Part shown: piece by piece, positions 9,536-20,169 of the stretch | Position numbering within the stretch: position 1 is the first letter of the stretch | Layout: each line of letters opens with the position of its first letter | Origin: Limanda limanda | Lineage: Eukaryota; Chordata; Actinopteri; Pleuronectiformes; Pleuronectidae | Reading direction: 5' to 3' | Length of the DNA: 64,000 nucleotides | NCBI RefSeq assembly: GCF_963576545.1 | Contig: NC_083655.1 | Coordinates: 22,242,204 to 22,306,203, forward strand | The notes under the pieces: generated by a model | Seen by the model: the letters and a program-made list of their open reading frames with translations, nothing else | Databases searched by the model: none | Told to the model about the DNA's origin: nothing | Made by a program: the position numbers and the translations under genes

Positions 9536-10658
9536 AGACTTGAACTGGCGGTGATTTAAACCTTTGGTTCTGATAAAGTGAACCGCTAATGTTATGATGC
9601 TCATCACATGTTCATTTTCAAGGCTTTGCTTTGGCTCCTTCATCTTTTCTCGGATCCACCCTTTACATCCGCGAACGTATAATCTGCCTCCCACCTGTCT
9701 TGAAAGCTCCGGTTTTCAAATGCCACCTTTCGTTTAGCCATTTTTGGGAGCGGGATAGTTGAAAGTTGTCACAAGTAATATGTGATACTGTGAGGCGCTC
9801 GTTCGCGGGACCGTGATTGACGTGTCGACACACGGGCAGTGCATTGTGGGATCTGTCATTCACCATTGACCCGCCCACTCGTCAGCCAATGAGAGCCTGC
9901 CATTGGTCTAGAACTGTCACGTGCCCCATCCCGACGTGTTCACTGACCCTCAGGAATTCTCAATACTTATTTTGTATTGAGAACTTGCAAAACACTGCCG
10001 GCGGGCCAGCTCTAATAGTAAATAGATTTTATCATGCGGGCCACATATAATTCATCCGCACATGTGGCCCCCGGGCATTGAGTTTGACACATGTGATTTA
10101 GAGCATCGGAACGATTCCCTCACATCAGTGGATCCTCACCTCCTCTGGGATATTATTTGGAAAGTTTCCTCATTTCTTATAAGTAATCTCCAGTGCGCTC
10201 TGTGGTCTGTGCGCTCTCTGCGCTCTCTGGCTCAGTCCCGTTCACTGCAGCGATCTGATGATACACGCACAGTGTTAGAAGATATTATTAAAACCTATTA
10301 ATGACTCGGCACCGTAACTCGGCTCTTAAATCGAATCTGAACCTAATTTGCTTAAAGTTGTTTTATATTTTTTTTAATTAAAGGCTCGTGTGGAGCAGAT
10401 ACGTCACGTAAGAAAAACTGTTGGTTTTAATGTAAATGATGAATTGGATCAATAATCTGCTGCAGTTCACCACCTCACGTCTGTGTCGCCGTTTTCCCGT
10501 CGCCCCAAAACGGTCGTAAGCATGGGTCTAAGTTTGCGTAGAAATACGCACATTTTCCCGTCAAGTTTGTTTTTATAAATCCCAACGTTGGCGCGAGAAG
10601 TGGCGTACGCACGTTTCAGGCCCGTTTTGTGCGTACGCAACGGTTATAAATGAGGCCC

Positions 10659-11037
10659 CAGGTATTTAGGCTATCTGTTGGGCCAGGGGATGATACGCCC
10701 CAACAAGACAAAGTACAGGCAGTGAAGAACTGTCCTCGTCCCACAACTAAGTCAGAGTTTAAGTCCTTTCTGGGGTTGGCAGGGTGGTACAGGCGATTTG
10801 TGTCCCACATTGCATCATTGGCACCTTCTTTAACCAGTCTGACCCGCAAGTCCTCCCCCAATCAGTTGGCCTGGGAGAAGAAGCATGAAGAGGCGTTTGT
10901 GAGTCTGAGAGAAACTCTCTGTAATGATCCAGTATTGCAGACCCCAGACTTCGACCGGCCCTTTGTGGTGTAGACGGACGCTTCAGGAGTGGGCCTTGGA
11001 GTAGTCCTGCCTCAGGGCAGGGGAGATGAACTCAAAC
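10659..11037 (+). mobile_element. Gmr1-like gypsy element: RT connection and RNase H start
   Basis: This resumes the frame broken at 7355 (YLGYLLG-like sequence just after the CAG). It continues with TTKSEFKSFLGLAGWYRRFV, LAWEKKHEEAFVSLRETLC and DPVLQTPDFDRPFVV. TDASGVGLGVVLPQ follows, containing the first RNase H Asp, preceded by an in-frame TAG. It is truncated at about 11037 where an unrelated repeat (CCATAGACTGTATATA) begins. The 3' LTR is not present. Confidence 0.8.
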
Positions 11038-11400
11038 CATAGACTGTATATATAGATGAACGGAGGGTCCGTGACGTCACTATTGGTTTCTGCAGAGGGT
11101 GAATGAGGCTAGTAGGAGGCGTTCCTCCCATCTTGCCGGTGCTGACTCCTCCTCGTTCCTCGCTGACCAATCAATGGGCAAGGACGAGCAGCGTGAGTGC
11201 TGACTCACAGCTTAGCGACGGCAGACGAGCTCTTTCCTGGTTAGCTCAGGCTACAGCTAACTGGCTACTCGCGACATGCTAACCAGGGGAGCTAACGGCT
11301 AGCTGAGACATGCTAACCAGCGGAGCTAACAGCTAGCACTGTGCTGTGACCGGACGGTCGCAAACTTTACCATGAACGAGCAGTAAGTAACCTTGAAACT
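11038..11400. repeat. Dispersed repeat starting CCATAGACTGTATATA
   Basis: Starts ACCATAGACTGTATATATAG, a terminus I recall as recurring in fish genomes. It continues with GCTAAC/GCTAGC-rich sequence including a near-perfect ~45-bp duplication (GACATGCTAACCAG..GGAGCTAAC at about 11272 and 11306). The matching opposite terminus was not found, so the copy is truncated or its end has diverged. Confidence 0.4.
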
Positions 11401-13624
11401 ATACAACAACAAAACCTATTTATTTATATATCATCATAATCATATGCTTACATGCCTCAAGTGGTTTTTAATGTGTAATTTTTATAAGTTACCGTTTATT
11501 TAACAAGTCTAATGAATAGATTGAAGCAAGTTAACTTCAGTCGTGTGTTTGGTTGTGACTTGATTATTTATTTTAATAAGTTAATATAACACCAACGTTG
11601 TAAACAGTTGTCATATTAAGTATAGGATGTGGAGTGTTATCAACAGCTCTCTGGGAGATTATCACCTTTAATATTACAGATGAGGTAGAAATACATTTAA
11701 TCTGTTTGTAAAATGTTTTATTTCGCCTCCGGGCCACAGCACCTGCCCACGACAAAAAGATGATTAAAACAAGTCAAGGTTTTAAAATGAGGTAAACAAA
11801 CAAAACAACACAACAAAATAACACATACAAACCTATCTAAAACACAGTATACTTGATTTAAAAGATAAGTATAAGATGTGGGCGTCCCCCTGGACATGTT
11901 GCTCTCTACACACCGTGAAGGTGCAGCGTGGAGTATATTGTCTATTACTCCTGGTCCTTGTTTGTAATATTAAAACACAATATAAAACCAGAATTCCCGA
12001 AGAGGAGTCCCAAATTCCAGGTGTGCCAGAATAGCAGGTTTCAAACGTCCTGAGACACGTGGCTGCTGGAGTCGATGAGGGGGAAGGGCCTCACCCACCG
12101 TGTCAGGCCAAAGGTGCGTCTCCGTGGCCCGGAGGGGGGATATCCTCAGCGTTTAACAGAGTTAGGTAATTAGCCCGCTGGCGCGCTACTGTGCTCGTCT
12201 CTCACGGCAGAGCGATTCCGTGCCGTACGTCAGAGGCCTAGGAATAACTGCAGTGGATGAGATGTGCAAGCTAATGTGCAAACTAGACCACGCTACCCCC
12301 GCATGCCAACCAAAGTCCAGGAACGAGGCAAAGGGCCAGGGAGAGCGAGAGTGAGCTGTTACCTTAAATAGGGGTGCTAGCGCCCCACTTGGCGTGGAGG
12401 GCGCACGCAGGTATAGCGCTCCTAGTGGCAGGGCGGGCGCCCGCATTTGGCCACACTAGCACAAATGTACTGCTGCTTGCACCCTGATCCAAGGACTCGT
12501 AAGAGCAACCTGGGTTGCTGGCACCGGAAGGTGCATCCTAGATTGTAGGCCTACTGGTAGAAGCCGATGGTGACTCTCTGGATAGGGGATTAACTCTTTT
12601 CAACCACTTGTCCCTGTTCGTGCAGCAATCGAAACAAGCTCCTGCTTCCCTAAACTTGGCATCAGCAAGTGAAATTTTGACGAGGGAGCTAACCGTTGTG
12701 CCTATGTTTTGACTAACGGTCACTAACCTGCCGTTATTGGTATACATGAGTATTTTTGGTAATGCGGCTTGTCTATTTTATAGCTCAGTTTGAAAACGTA
12801 ATGGGCTTTTTCACTTTGAAAACACTAATCAAATTTTCTCCCTGTGTACCCCTGAACCAGGGTTTGGGAACCGATGGTGTAGAGAATCAGAGACGTCAGC
12901 TGAGTCTGTGAGAGAGAGCGAGAAAGAGAGTGAGCAGTTAGCAGCGGAGTGTGTGTGTGCTGTTACCTTTCCCTCAGATTCTAGGACTATATTAAAGAAG
13001 CTGTGCAATTCTTTAATATTATCAACCGCTTATAGACAGTTTGGCCCCAGACAAACGTGATTACTAGCAGTTTCCACTGTACTATAATTTTTTTGGACGC
13101 AGCGGGAATTAGACAGAGCCGGCTCGGAATGATCTGAATATGCATGAATTGCAGGCCAAGCAGTGTTTTGTGATATGTATACTGCGCATGTTGATATCGT
13201 GATGTCCGTAATTGTTTGATATATTGTGCAGCTAGTATGCCTATTATCTCTATACAGTTATAAAAAATGTTGAAATAAGAATTCAAGTAGACAGCAGATT
13301 TGCACTCATCAATCCTATTGTCTACAGTATGCTGGGAGTTTTATTTTGAACTCATTGCTATTATGGTTTGGTTTTGTATTTTTTATTACAGAGTACATGA
13401 TGTACACTGCCATGGTTTCCACCATGGCAGTGTCCATAGCGACCACCATAGCAATGATAAAAACATTGCAGTTTTACAATTTTCTTGCGAGATCTGAAAA
13501 AATATTCCTGATAACTTCTAAAATATAGTCATAAGCATGAACTTGCTGAAGATTGTGAAATTTACACAACTTCAGGCAGCTCTTAGTATTTTCATTTTGT
13601 GTTTTGTTTTCCATATACTAACTC
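11401..13624. other. Unassigned intron sequence with one perfect hairpin
   Basis: No family or exon was recognised in these 2.2 kb. Notable points are a GC-rich block at 12050-12550, a GA-rich run near 12908-12935, and a perfect 12-bp hairpin at 13404-13433 (ACACTGCCATGG with a 6-base loop). A minus-strand frame near 12538-12747 has no recognisable domain. Confidence 0.4.
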
Positions 13625-15010
13625 TCATGTCGTTTCAGAACTCAGCCACTCCCCCCTGCTCTGCATTACCTCTTCCCACGGATTCTAATGACCTTGCCTC
13701 CCCCAACCCCAGACGCACCTGCTTTCCATCAGTCACTCAGTATATACTGTATACCAGCCCTTTCGTGTGTTCTATGTAGGGCTGCAACTAACGACGATAG
13801 TCGATTAGTCACCGATTATTGAAACAATTAATCGACTCATCGGATTATGAATGACACAAATTCTCAATTGTTCTTATTTAGCAAACAGCTTTTAAATTTA
13901 GCTTGAAGTTGTTCGAGGCATGTGATGGCTGAAAATAAAGACAATAAAGATCGATACTTCATTAAAATAAATGTCTTTTAATAAACCTTGCTGCATATAA
14001 GTGTACTGTTTACACAAAACCGAAGTAATCTAGTTTTTGTCCATTCAAAACCAAGGAAAGGCAAAGGGCTAATAAAAAAATTAAATTCAAGTTTCCCTTT
14101 TTCGTGTGAACCAAGAACAGGCCAAGTGCAGATACTAAAAATAAATTAAAAATCAATTATCCATTTTTCCTGTTAACGAAAAGGACACGGAAAATAACAT
14201 TAATAAAAACATCAACAAACGAAACCAGTCTTTTTCAGACTAAATAATTGTGATTAAAAAAAGACATTTGTCAGGCATAGGATAACATTACCCTTTTAAA
14301 CTCGTTAACAAAAAGTTTAAACCATATTTTTGTAATGGATTCTAGAATCCTGCACGCAGGTATATACGTTTATATATAACATCTGACCGAGACGAGTCCG
14401 CATCGTCTCCGCTACGATGTCAAATGTGCCTCCTCCTCAAATGCGCATGTCATGCTTCCATGGAGAGCAGGTCCGCCGCACAGATACTGAAGGTAGTTTT
14501 TCGGGCTATGTTAGTTCTCCCGAACTTTTGACTTCCTGGTACGCGATGCAGCGGACACCGCCATTGGTCCATGTTTTGTCGCTATTGCACATGCGCGACT
14601 TTCAGAGATAGGAAGGAAGTGAGATGGCTCACTCCTCAGCTACTTCCATCAGCACCTCCGGTAAAACAACGTTTAGTTCAGATGCATGGCACGAGAAACA
14701 CCCCTTATGACGTAACCAACGATTCATCGACGAGTAAATTCGTCGGCGACTATTTTTGTCATCGATTTTTGTCGACGACGTCGATTAATCGTTGCACCCC
14801 TAGTTCTATGCCAGATATGCCAAAAAGTTTTTTTTCCCTTGCTTTCCAACGTTATCTCTTGTTTGACTGTCTGCCTGGTTTTGACCCCTGCTCATCCATG
14901 AAACCTGAAGTCTTGCTACTCCTAAAACTGCTCAAGTGTCGTGCTATTGGGTTCTCGTTTGCAATTTTGCGCATCCGGACAGAATTCATAGGGCATATTT
15001 CTCGCTTGTA
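13625..15010. repeat. Dispersed repeat split by a hAT insertion
   Basis: Pieces at 13625-13776 (CCACTCCCCCCTGCTC... to CAGTATATACTGTATACCAGCCC) and 14811-15010 (GCTTTCCAACGTTATC...CTGCCTGGTTTTGACCCCTGCTCATCC) read as one continuous dispersed-repeat sequence once the hAT element between them is removed. The family is not identified. Confidence 0.4.
13777..14802. mobile_element. Non-autonomous hAT element (TAGGGcTGCAAC termini)
   Basis: Ends TAGGGCTGCAACTAACGA and (complement) TAGGGGTGCAACGATTAATC are inverted repeats. The element is flanked by the exact 8-bp duplication GTTCTATG (13769-13776 and 14803-14810), diagnostic of hAT transposition. Subterminal TCGATTAATCG-type words are present at both ends. 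It is 1026 bp long and no transposase is visible. Confidence 0.85.
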
Positions 15011-15269
15011 AAGTAATCAGAATGTATTTTGATGCCCAAACTATGTTATAAAATTACATTTTTACCTGAAAATACATGGAATGTCTGTCATATTTTTGTT
15101 TCACAGACGGGAATTTGAGAGTCACGTGACACAGGCACAGGCCAATGCAAAAACAACGGGCAGACAAAAACGTAGACATCTCACAATTTGAGAGGCTGTT
15201 TTTTGAGATAACTATGTTTTGCCCAGATACTGTAATATCTTTGATGTTGATGACATGTTTTGTGTATAT

Positions 15270-15285
15270 GTGTGTGTGTGTGTGT
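15270..15285 (+). repeat. (GT)8 tract upstream of a pde1c 3' splice site
   Basis: Eight GT units sit in a longer UG-rich stretch (about 15252-15297), 32 bases before the exon start at 15317. Such tracts in pre-mRNA can be bound by TDP-43 and CELF proteins; relevance here is inference. Confidence 0.75.
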
Positions 15286-15316
15286 TTGCGTGCTGTGCAC
15301 ATGGATGTCTCAACAG

Positions 15317-15477
15317 TGTCAGCAATATTTGTGGCTGTGATGGAAAACATACCAGTATGAGTACAGGCTCAGAGGCCTGCTGCTCTCTGACAACTGAGGA
15401 CTTCAAGAGCTACAAGGTCAGGTGGAACCAAGAGATTCATCACAACAGGGAGTTATGGAAGGCCCAGGCAGCCAAAG
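15317..15477 (+). CDS. pde1c: pde1c exon: proximal C-terminal tail
   Basis: This 161-bp exon follows the acceptor GTCTCAACAG and ends AAAG|GTAGCC. The phase-2 start joins AG from the previous exon to T, giving Ser, then VSNICGCDGKHTSMSTGSEA and EDFKSYKVRW, ending HHNRELWKAQAAK (phase 1). Human PDE1C as I recall it has a SISSSDAKRSG-TSGSEG segment followed by DYKSFKATW and HINRERWRAK at this point, so order and spacing agree. This segment lies after the catalytic domain and is variable between PDE1 isoforms. The upstream AG choice is supported by phase. Its polypyrimidine tract is replaced by UG-rich sequence. Confidence 0.8.
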
Positions 15478-15990
15478 GTAGCCACACACTTCTCTATATC
15501 TTATGCAAATCTAGTCTTTTTAAGGTATTTTACTATATCTGGATCAACATTTTCAAAGAAAGATCTGAGCACTAGCTTAGTGTGTTAGTCCTGAATAGAC
15601 ACCCTGCAACATGCCTAAATATTGGTTGTGCTTGATGAAGAGATATCAACCAGTCGTAAAGTATGTCATGTTGTGAGTTTCAGAATACAATGAGACTGCT
15701 GTACATTACAGATGTGAGACAGCAAACTGACCCAGAGAAAAATACAGGGGAATTGTAGTTGTTATCAAAAAGGTACAGAAATTGTGATTTACATTCACAG
15801 AGCTTACAAACGAAAGGCGGAAAGGGGATTCCGGGATATAGGGATTTGTAAGGTGTGAAAAGAAGAATAGGGGCACTGTAACACCAATCTAGATGTAACA
15901 ATAATGTGGTATCAGATAGTATTCACCAGAAGAAGAGAGGGCTCACTACCCCATTTGTATATTTTCTTCCTTAATCCACATTTAAATCAA
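15478..15990. other. Intron, nothing recognised
   Basis: Starts at the GTAGCC donor; AT-rich, with no repeat family or exon identified. Confidence 0.45.
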
Positions 15991-16870
15991 TTAAAATCTA
16001 AAAACAAAAAGGCTTCCTCTATTGGACAGTTGAGTGTTGACATGATGCTCATTAGTTTTGTATAATCCACCATAGCACCCCCTAAAGATTTTCTCTTAGG
16101 GTCTTCTTATTCATGTACTTTTCCCTCGAGATATTCAATTTGAACACACTTTGTATCTTGGGGATCAGCCACTTTGCATTGAACATACAAATTTCGCAAG
16201 ATTTTTGGCATTTTCACTCATGCTAAAAAATCCTACTACTACAGATTTCATTTGATTGACTTAGATTTTGGTTAATTAAAGTTGTATTTTCTGTGAGTTT
16301 TAGTCACGGGCCTCGTCTGTGGAGTCGTGTCAAAATTTCTAAACTCAAAACTTCAAGTGTACGAAAAAAATTCCCGCCCTGAACAGATCCATATAATAAT
16401 ATTCAATAATAGTCATCGTGCCCCCTAGCTGTAACAGAACATGTCATGTTTTACATTTTTGGTGTCCTGTGGCTAGCCAGTTTACCGGATGCATGTGTTT
16501 TCGTCACGAGAGCCTTAAGGAGTGAGTGATACCATATAATTAAACTTTTGAGTTTTATTGTCCATAGAGTGGCGGTGAATTTCAATGTCGCACCGTGAAA
16601 ATTGAACCTTCTGTAACTTCCATGTTTTTGCTCCAATCACTGTCAAACTTCATATGTGTGAAAGGGGTCCTGTCCTGAGTACATTTTTATGCCAACATGA
16701 TATAATAGTCAAAGTGCCCACTAGGTGTGAAATGAAGTACGATGTTTTCCACTTTTACATGCTTCGTCAAGCTTTTTCATTTGATTCACCTCGACATTTG
16801 TCAGGGAAGCCTTGAGATGTTGGTGATGCCATACGATGACGCTTTAAGGAATTGTTCAGCTAAAAATAGT
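15991..16870 (+). repeat. Diverged relative of the GGGCCCGAGCAC repeat family
   Basis: Contains several phrases of the kind found in long copies of that family, such as CATAGCACCCCCTAAAG, GTCATCGTGCCCCCTAGCTG, TCAAAGTGCCCACTAGGTG and GAGTGGCGGTGAATTTC. The GGGCCC head is absent. Assignment to the same family as 5325-5790 is tentative. Confidence 0.35.
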
Positions 16871-16896
16871 TCACTCATTATCTTCTAACCCATATT

Positions 16897-18256
16897 GGTC
16901 CAGGCAAAGTAACTTATTAAGGAGCCAAAAATCGAATTAATTGTAAAATAATTTTTTCAGCATAGATCATTTCTATGAGGTGTCCAGAACAACATACTAA
17001 AAGTCCTGAGAAATCCTAGTTGAGGAAATATGTTTAATTCTCATCAATCCGAGATGTGTGCCAATAAGGCCAGGCAACAATACACCCTAATGGGGTTATT
17101 TTTTTCCTTTACTCCTATCAAAATTAAACTTTACACAATGAAAGTACCCATGAAAAGTACAATTTTTTGTGTTAAAGGTTTCTTTGAAAATGCATTTGAA
17201 TATGCAAATGAGCTATACACTAATTGAATATGCCCAAAATACACTCAAATAGGCTAATTGTTTTACTTTACTCCTACCACAAAAAAAACTTTTTTTTGTG
17301 GTAGGAGTTGTATGACAAATACATCAGCCAGATCCTCACCGAATCATCCCACTGCCAATGGGTGATGACTAAGCTGCTTTTAGACTGGCCTGTAACCTGA
17401 AAACTGCCTGGCTTGGTAGTACCTGCCAGGGGTATAACCCCCGCCGGCATAGTCTTCAGGGTCACGGAGGCACACAAGCCTCCCCACCACGAAAGAATAA
17501 AGAATGACACTAGCTTTAATAACAAGAATAACTAGAATAACAAGCTAAGGTATTCAGTCACAGGAAAATGTGGGAAAAGGCATCATCATTGCAGCAGGTA
17601 AAAAAGCTCTAGTATCACTGTATGGGGGCGAAAAAGATGACTCACTGGATATGCTGAGATACAGGCGATTCTGTGATAAAGTAACTCACCACGTGACCCT
17701 GAAGACTATACCGACGGGGGTTATACCCCTGGCAGGTACTACCAAGCCAGACAGTTTTCAGGTTAGAGGCCAGTCTAAAAGCAGCTTTGCCATCACCCAT
17801 TGGCAGTGGGATGATTGGATGAAGATTGGGCCGATGTATTTGTCATACATATGAATGCTGTTTCTGCCTAAGCAAATTAGGACATATTCAAATTCATTTC
17901 AAAAGAAACTTATAATACTAAAAAGTTACTTTTCATGTATACTTTTACTATGTAAAGTTTTATTGTGGTAGGAGTAAAGAATTTTTTTTAGCTTATTTGA
18001 GTGTATTTGGGGCATATTTGATTAGTGTATAGCTAATTTGCATATTCAAATACATTATCAAAGAAACCTGTAACAGAAAAATGTTACTTTTCATGGGTAC
18101 TTTCATTCTGTAAAGTTTCATTTTGATAGGAGTAAAGGAAAAAAATAGGATTTCTTAGGAATTTTAGTTTGTTGTTCTGGACCACTCATAGAAATGATCT
18201 ATGCTGAAAAAAATTATTTTACAATTAGTCAGTCGTTAAACGCTACTTTGCCTGGA
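16897..18256. mobile_element. 1.36-kb foldback (long inverted repeat) element
   Basis: The sequence from GGTCCAGGCAAAGT (16897) inward reappears inverted as ACTTTGCCTGGAC ending at 18256. Arms of several hundred bases match with moderate divergence, for example CATAGATCATTTCTATGAG, CCTTTACTCCTATCAAAAT, GAAAGTACCCATGAAAAGTA and ATTTGAATATGCAAAT. The inner parts of both arms also carry an inverted coding-like block (GVIPLAGTTKP..FQV..QSKSS..ITHWQWDD), minus strand at about 17330-17460 and plus strand at about 17710-17830. Next to it the plus copy has LYGGEKDDSLDMLRYRRFCDKV. The centre is near 17580. No transposase is recognised. Confidence 0.75.
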
Positions 18257-19174
18257 CTATATGCCTATTGGGGCGATGATGACGTGTTGAAGTGTGCTGG
18301 AGTTTCATGGGTAAACAGTGTTGCAGCCAGATTGCAGCTGAATCCAATACAACTGAAGATATTAGGGACCTATCTTCTGATGTACAAAACACAACATGCC
18401 TCCATACTGCAAGTGTCCACAAACCCGGACATTCATATTCGACTCTAAACAAGGTAATTTACACTGTTTTTTAAAGCCTAAATGTCCTTGAGGTGCATAC
18501 CGGACCGTCAGAAATGCTTACGTCCGCTAGGACTTTTAAGTTTGTGTGGTGTCATCCAAGTATCTGCAAGCCCCGACATTCATATTCACATCGAAAAAGG
18601 TCATTTCCACCGTGTTTTCAACTAATCAGAAGTGGCTAAGCTAGGGGAAGTTATAGCTGTATCCAAACATACCAGCGTGACTTTCAGCGGTGTTTACCAG
18701 AGTGAATGCGCCAGAAAGAGGCCGGTGATAAGCCTGGTAGCGTGCCACTCAAAGTGCAGACAGTCAATCAGAGGAGGAGCTCAACATGCCTTTTCTGTCA
18801 GCAGCTCCAGAGAGAGGTTGAAGAGAGGACATGGAAATACACATTGCAGAAGTTTTTTCTACTTTAAACCAATGATATATCATCTTAGATTAAATCCCCA
18901 AAAGGTGTAAAATATGGGCCCTTTAATTAATTACTCAGAAACTAATTGCTACGGCTGATCGAATACTATCAGATGTCGGCTTATGAAGGAATTGTTTGTC
19001 ATTGTTGTCAGTCTTGCTGGTGTAAGGTAAGCCCTGCATTACGAAACAGATACTGCAGGTCAGACTATTTGACCTATCTATTGATTGGGTGCATGTCAGA
19101 TTTATGGCATTCCCTCTTAGCTGTTGCTCTCAAAAATGGTCCCTTTAATTAACTGAGTCAGTTTACTTTGTTTA
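18257..19174. repeat. Unclassified transposon-like sequence
   Basis: Contains two direct copies of a GG(G/T)CCCTTTAATTAA word (18916-18930 and 19138-19152) and two similar ~20-bp segments around CCGGACATTCATATTCG (18428) and CCCGACATTCATATTCAC (18572). TTAATTAA ends suggest a TTAA-targeting element, but no termini could be paired. No exon was identified. Confidence 0.3.
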
Positions 19175-20055
19175 CAGTGCATCCACAAAGTTTTCAGAGC
19201 CTTTCAAGTTTTCCACATTTTGTTATGTTGCATCCTGCTTCTATGAATGGTCCTTGAGATGCTTCTATATAAATACAAAACCATTTTACCATTCTACCTC
19301 TTGATTGGAGTCCTCCTGTGCCAATTCATTTGACATAGTTAGGAAAGGCAAATACCTGTCTAGATAAGATCTCACAGTCGATGATATATACCAGAGTGAA
19401 AACCAAGCCCTATAGACCTGCGAAACAGAATTGTGTCAAGACACAGATCTGGGGAAGAATACAAAAACATGTCTGCTGCATTAAAGTGCCCAAGAGCAAG
19501 GTAGGTTCGATCATTCTCAAATGGAAGAGATTTGGAACCACAGTCTTCCTAGATCTGGCCGCCGAGCCAAACTGAGTAATTGGGGACGAAGGGCCTTGGT
19601 CAGACGGGTAACTAAGAACCCCAATGCTCACTATGAAGGAGATCCAGAGTTATTTTGTGCAGATGGGAGAACCATTGCAGCCATCCATCAATCAGGCCTT
19701 CATGGTAGAGTGGCCAGAGGTGGTTGCTCTTGAAAGAATGGGAAAAACTTCCAAAAGAAAGGTGTGCCAAGCTTTTAGGATCATTCCCAAGAAGACTCAA
19801 GGCTGTCATTGCTGCTAAAGGTGGTTTAACCAAGTAGTAAGTGAAGGGCCTGAATACTTATGCAGATGGAATATTTGACTCTAATTTACATTTTTTTTAC
19901 AAAACACTCAAAAAACTTATTTTTGCTTTGTCATCATGGAGGATTGTGTGTAGATGTATGAGTTAAATAATGAATTGAATAAATATTAAGATTAGTCTGA
20001 AACATAACAAAATGTGGAAAACTTGAAAGGGTCTGAAAACTCTCGGGATGCACGG
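19175..20055 (+). mobile_element. Tc1-like transposon, internally deleted
   Basis: Inverted termini (CAGTGCATCCACAAAGTTTTCAGAGC... and complement CCGTGCATCCCGAGAGTTTTCAGACC..., both running into TTTCAAGTTTTCCACATTTTGTTATGTT) are flanked by TA at both sides, the Tc1/mariner target. The inner plus strand retains SGRRAKLSNWGRRALVRRVTKNP and HQSGLHGRVA, the N-terminal DNA-binding part of Tc1 transposase, then the 3' tail sequence. At 881 bp it is about half the usual Tc1 length and the DDE catalytic core is missing. Confidence 0.88.
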
Positions 20056-20169
20056 TATATGTGTATATATGGTTTGCAATGTGATTTCATGCTCCATTGG
20101 AAATAAATGTTTTGGTATCTTAGTCTACTTTTTTCCCACAGATTTTAGTCATCTTTGGTCAGAATGACG

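Larger units (their letters stand above)
8246..10095 (-). mobile_element. Chimeric hAT element carrying host-gene and gypsy pieces
   Basis: Termini CAGGGGTGTCAAACTCAAA and the complementary end ...TTGAGTTTGACACATGTG are flanked by the 8-bp duplication ATTTAGAG (8238-8245 and 10096-10103). The outer parts match the hAT copy at 28666-29588. They encode, on the minus strand, the transposase start and LAVHFIRTKGLNHRQFKSFL (GTF2IRD2/ZBED-like hAT transposase) plus the C-terminal METQMLQGNL region. The middle of the transposase is replaced by a TRIM-type gene fragment (8671-9004) and a gypsy fragment (about 9004-9535). Confidence 0.85.
7356..10658. mobile_element. Harbinger-like DNA transposon with nested hAT insertion
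   Basis: The gypsy coding sequence ...ACAGGAGAC-CAG is interrupted by GGGTCTAATTTATAAAA and resumes after ...TTATAAATGAGGCCC-CAG-GTATTTAGG. This gives inverted termini matching at 13 of 17 bases and a 3-bp target duplication CAG. A 3-bp CWG-type duplication fits PIF/Harbinger elements. Both ends carry GCGTACGC-containing words. Without the nested hAT the element is about 1.45 kb, and I see no transposase, so it is presumably non-autonomous. Removing it restores the gypsy reading frame across the site. Confidence 0.75.

Noticed and set aside
15219..15575. 118-codon open frame as a gene
   Set aside because: It reads through a GT repeat, the acceptor at 15316 and the donor at 15478; the real unit is the exon 15317-15477.
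18916..19152. TTAA-flanked 220-bp mobile element between the two CCCTTTAATTAA words
   Set aside because: The words are direct, not inverted, and no paired termini could be defined.
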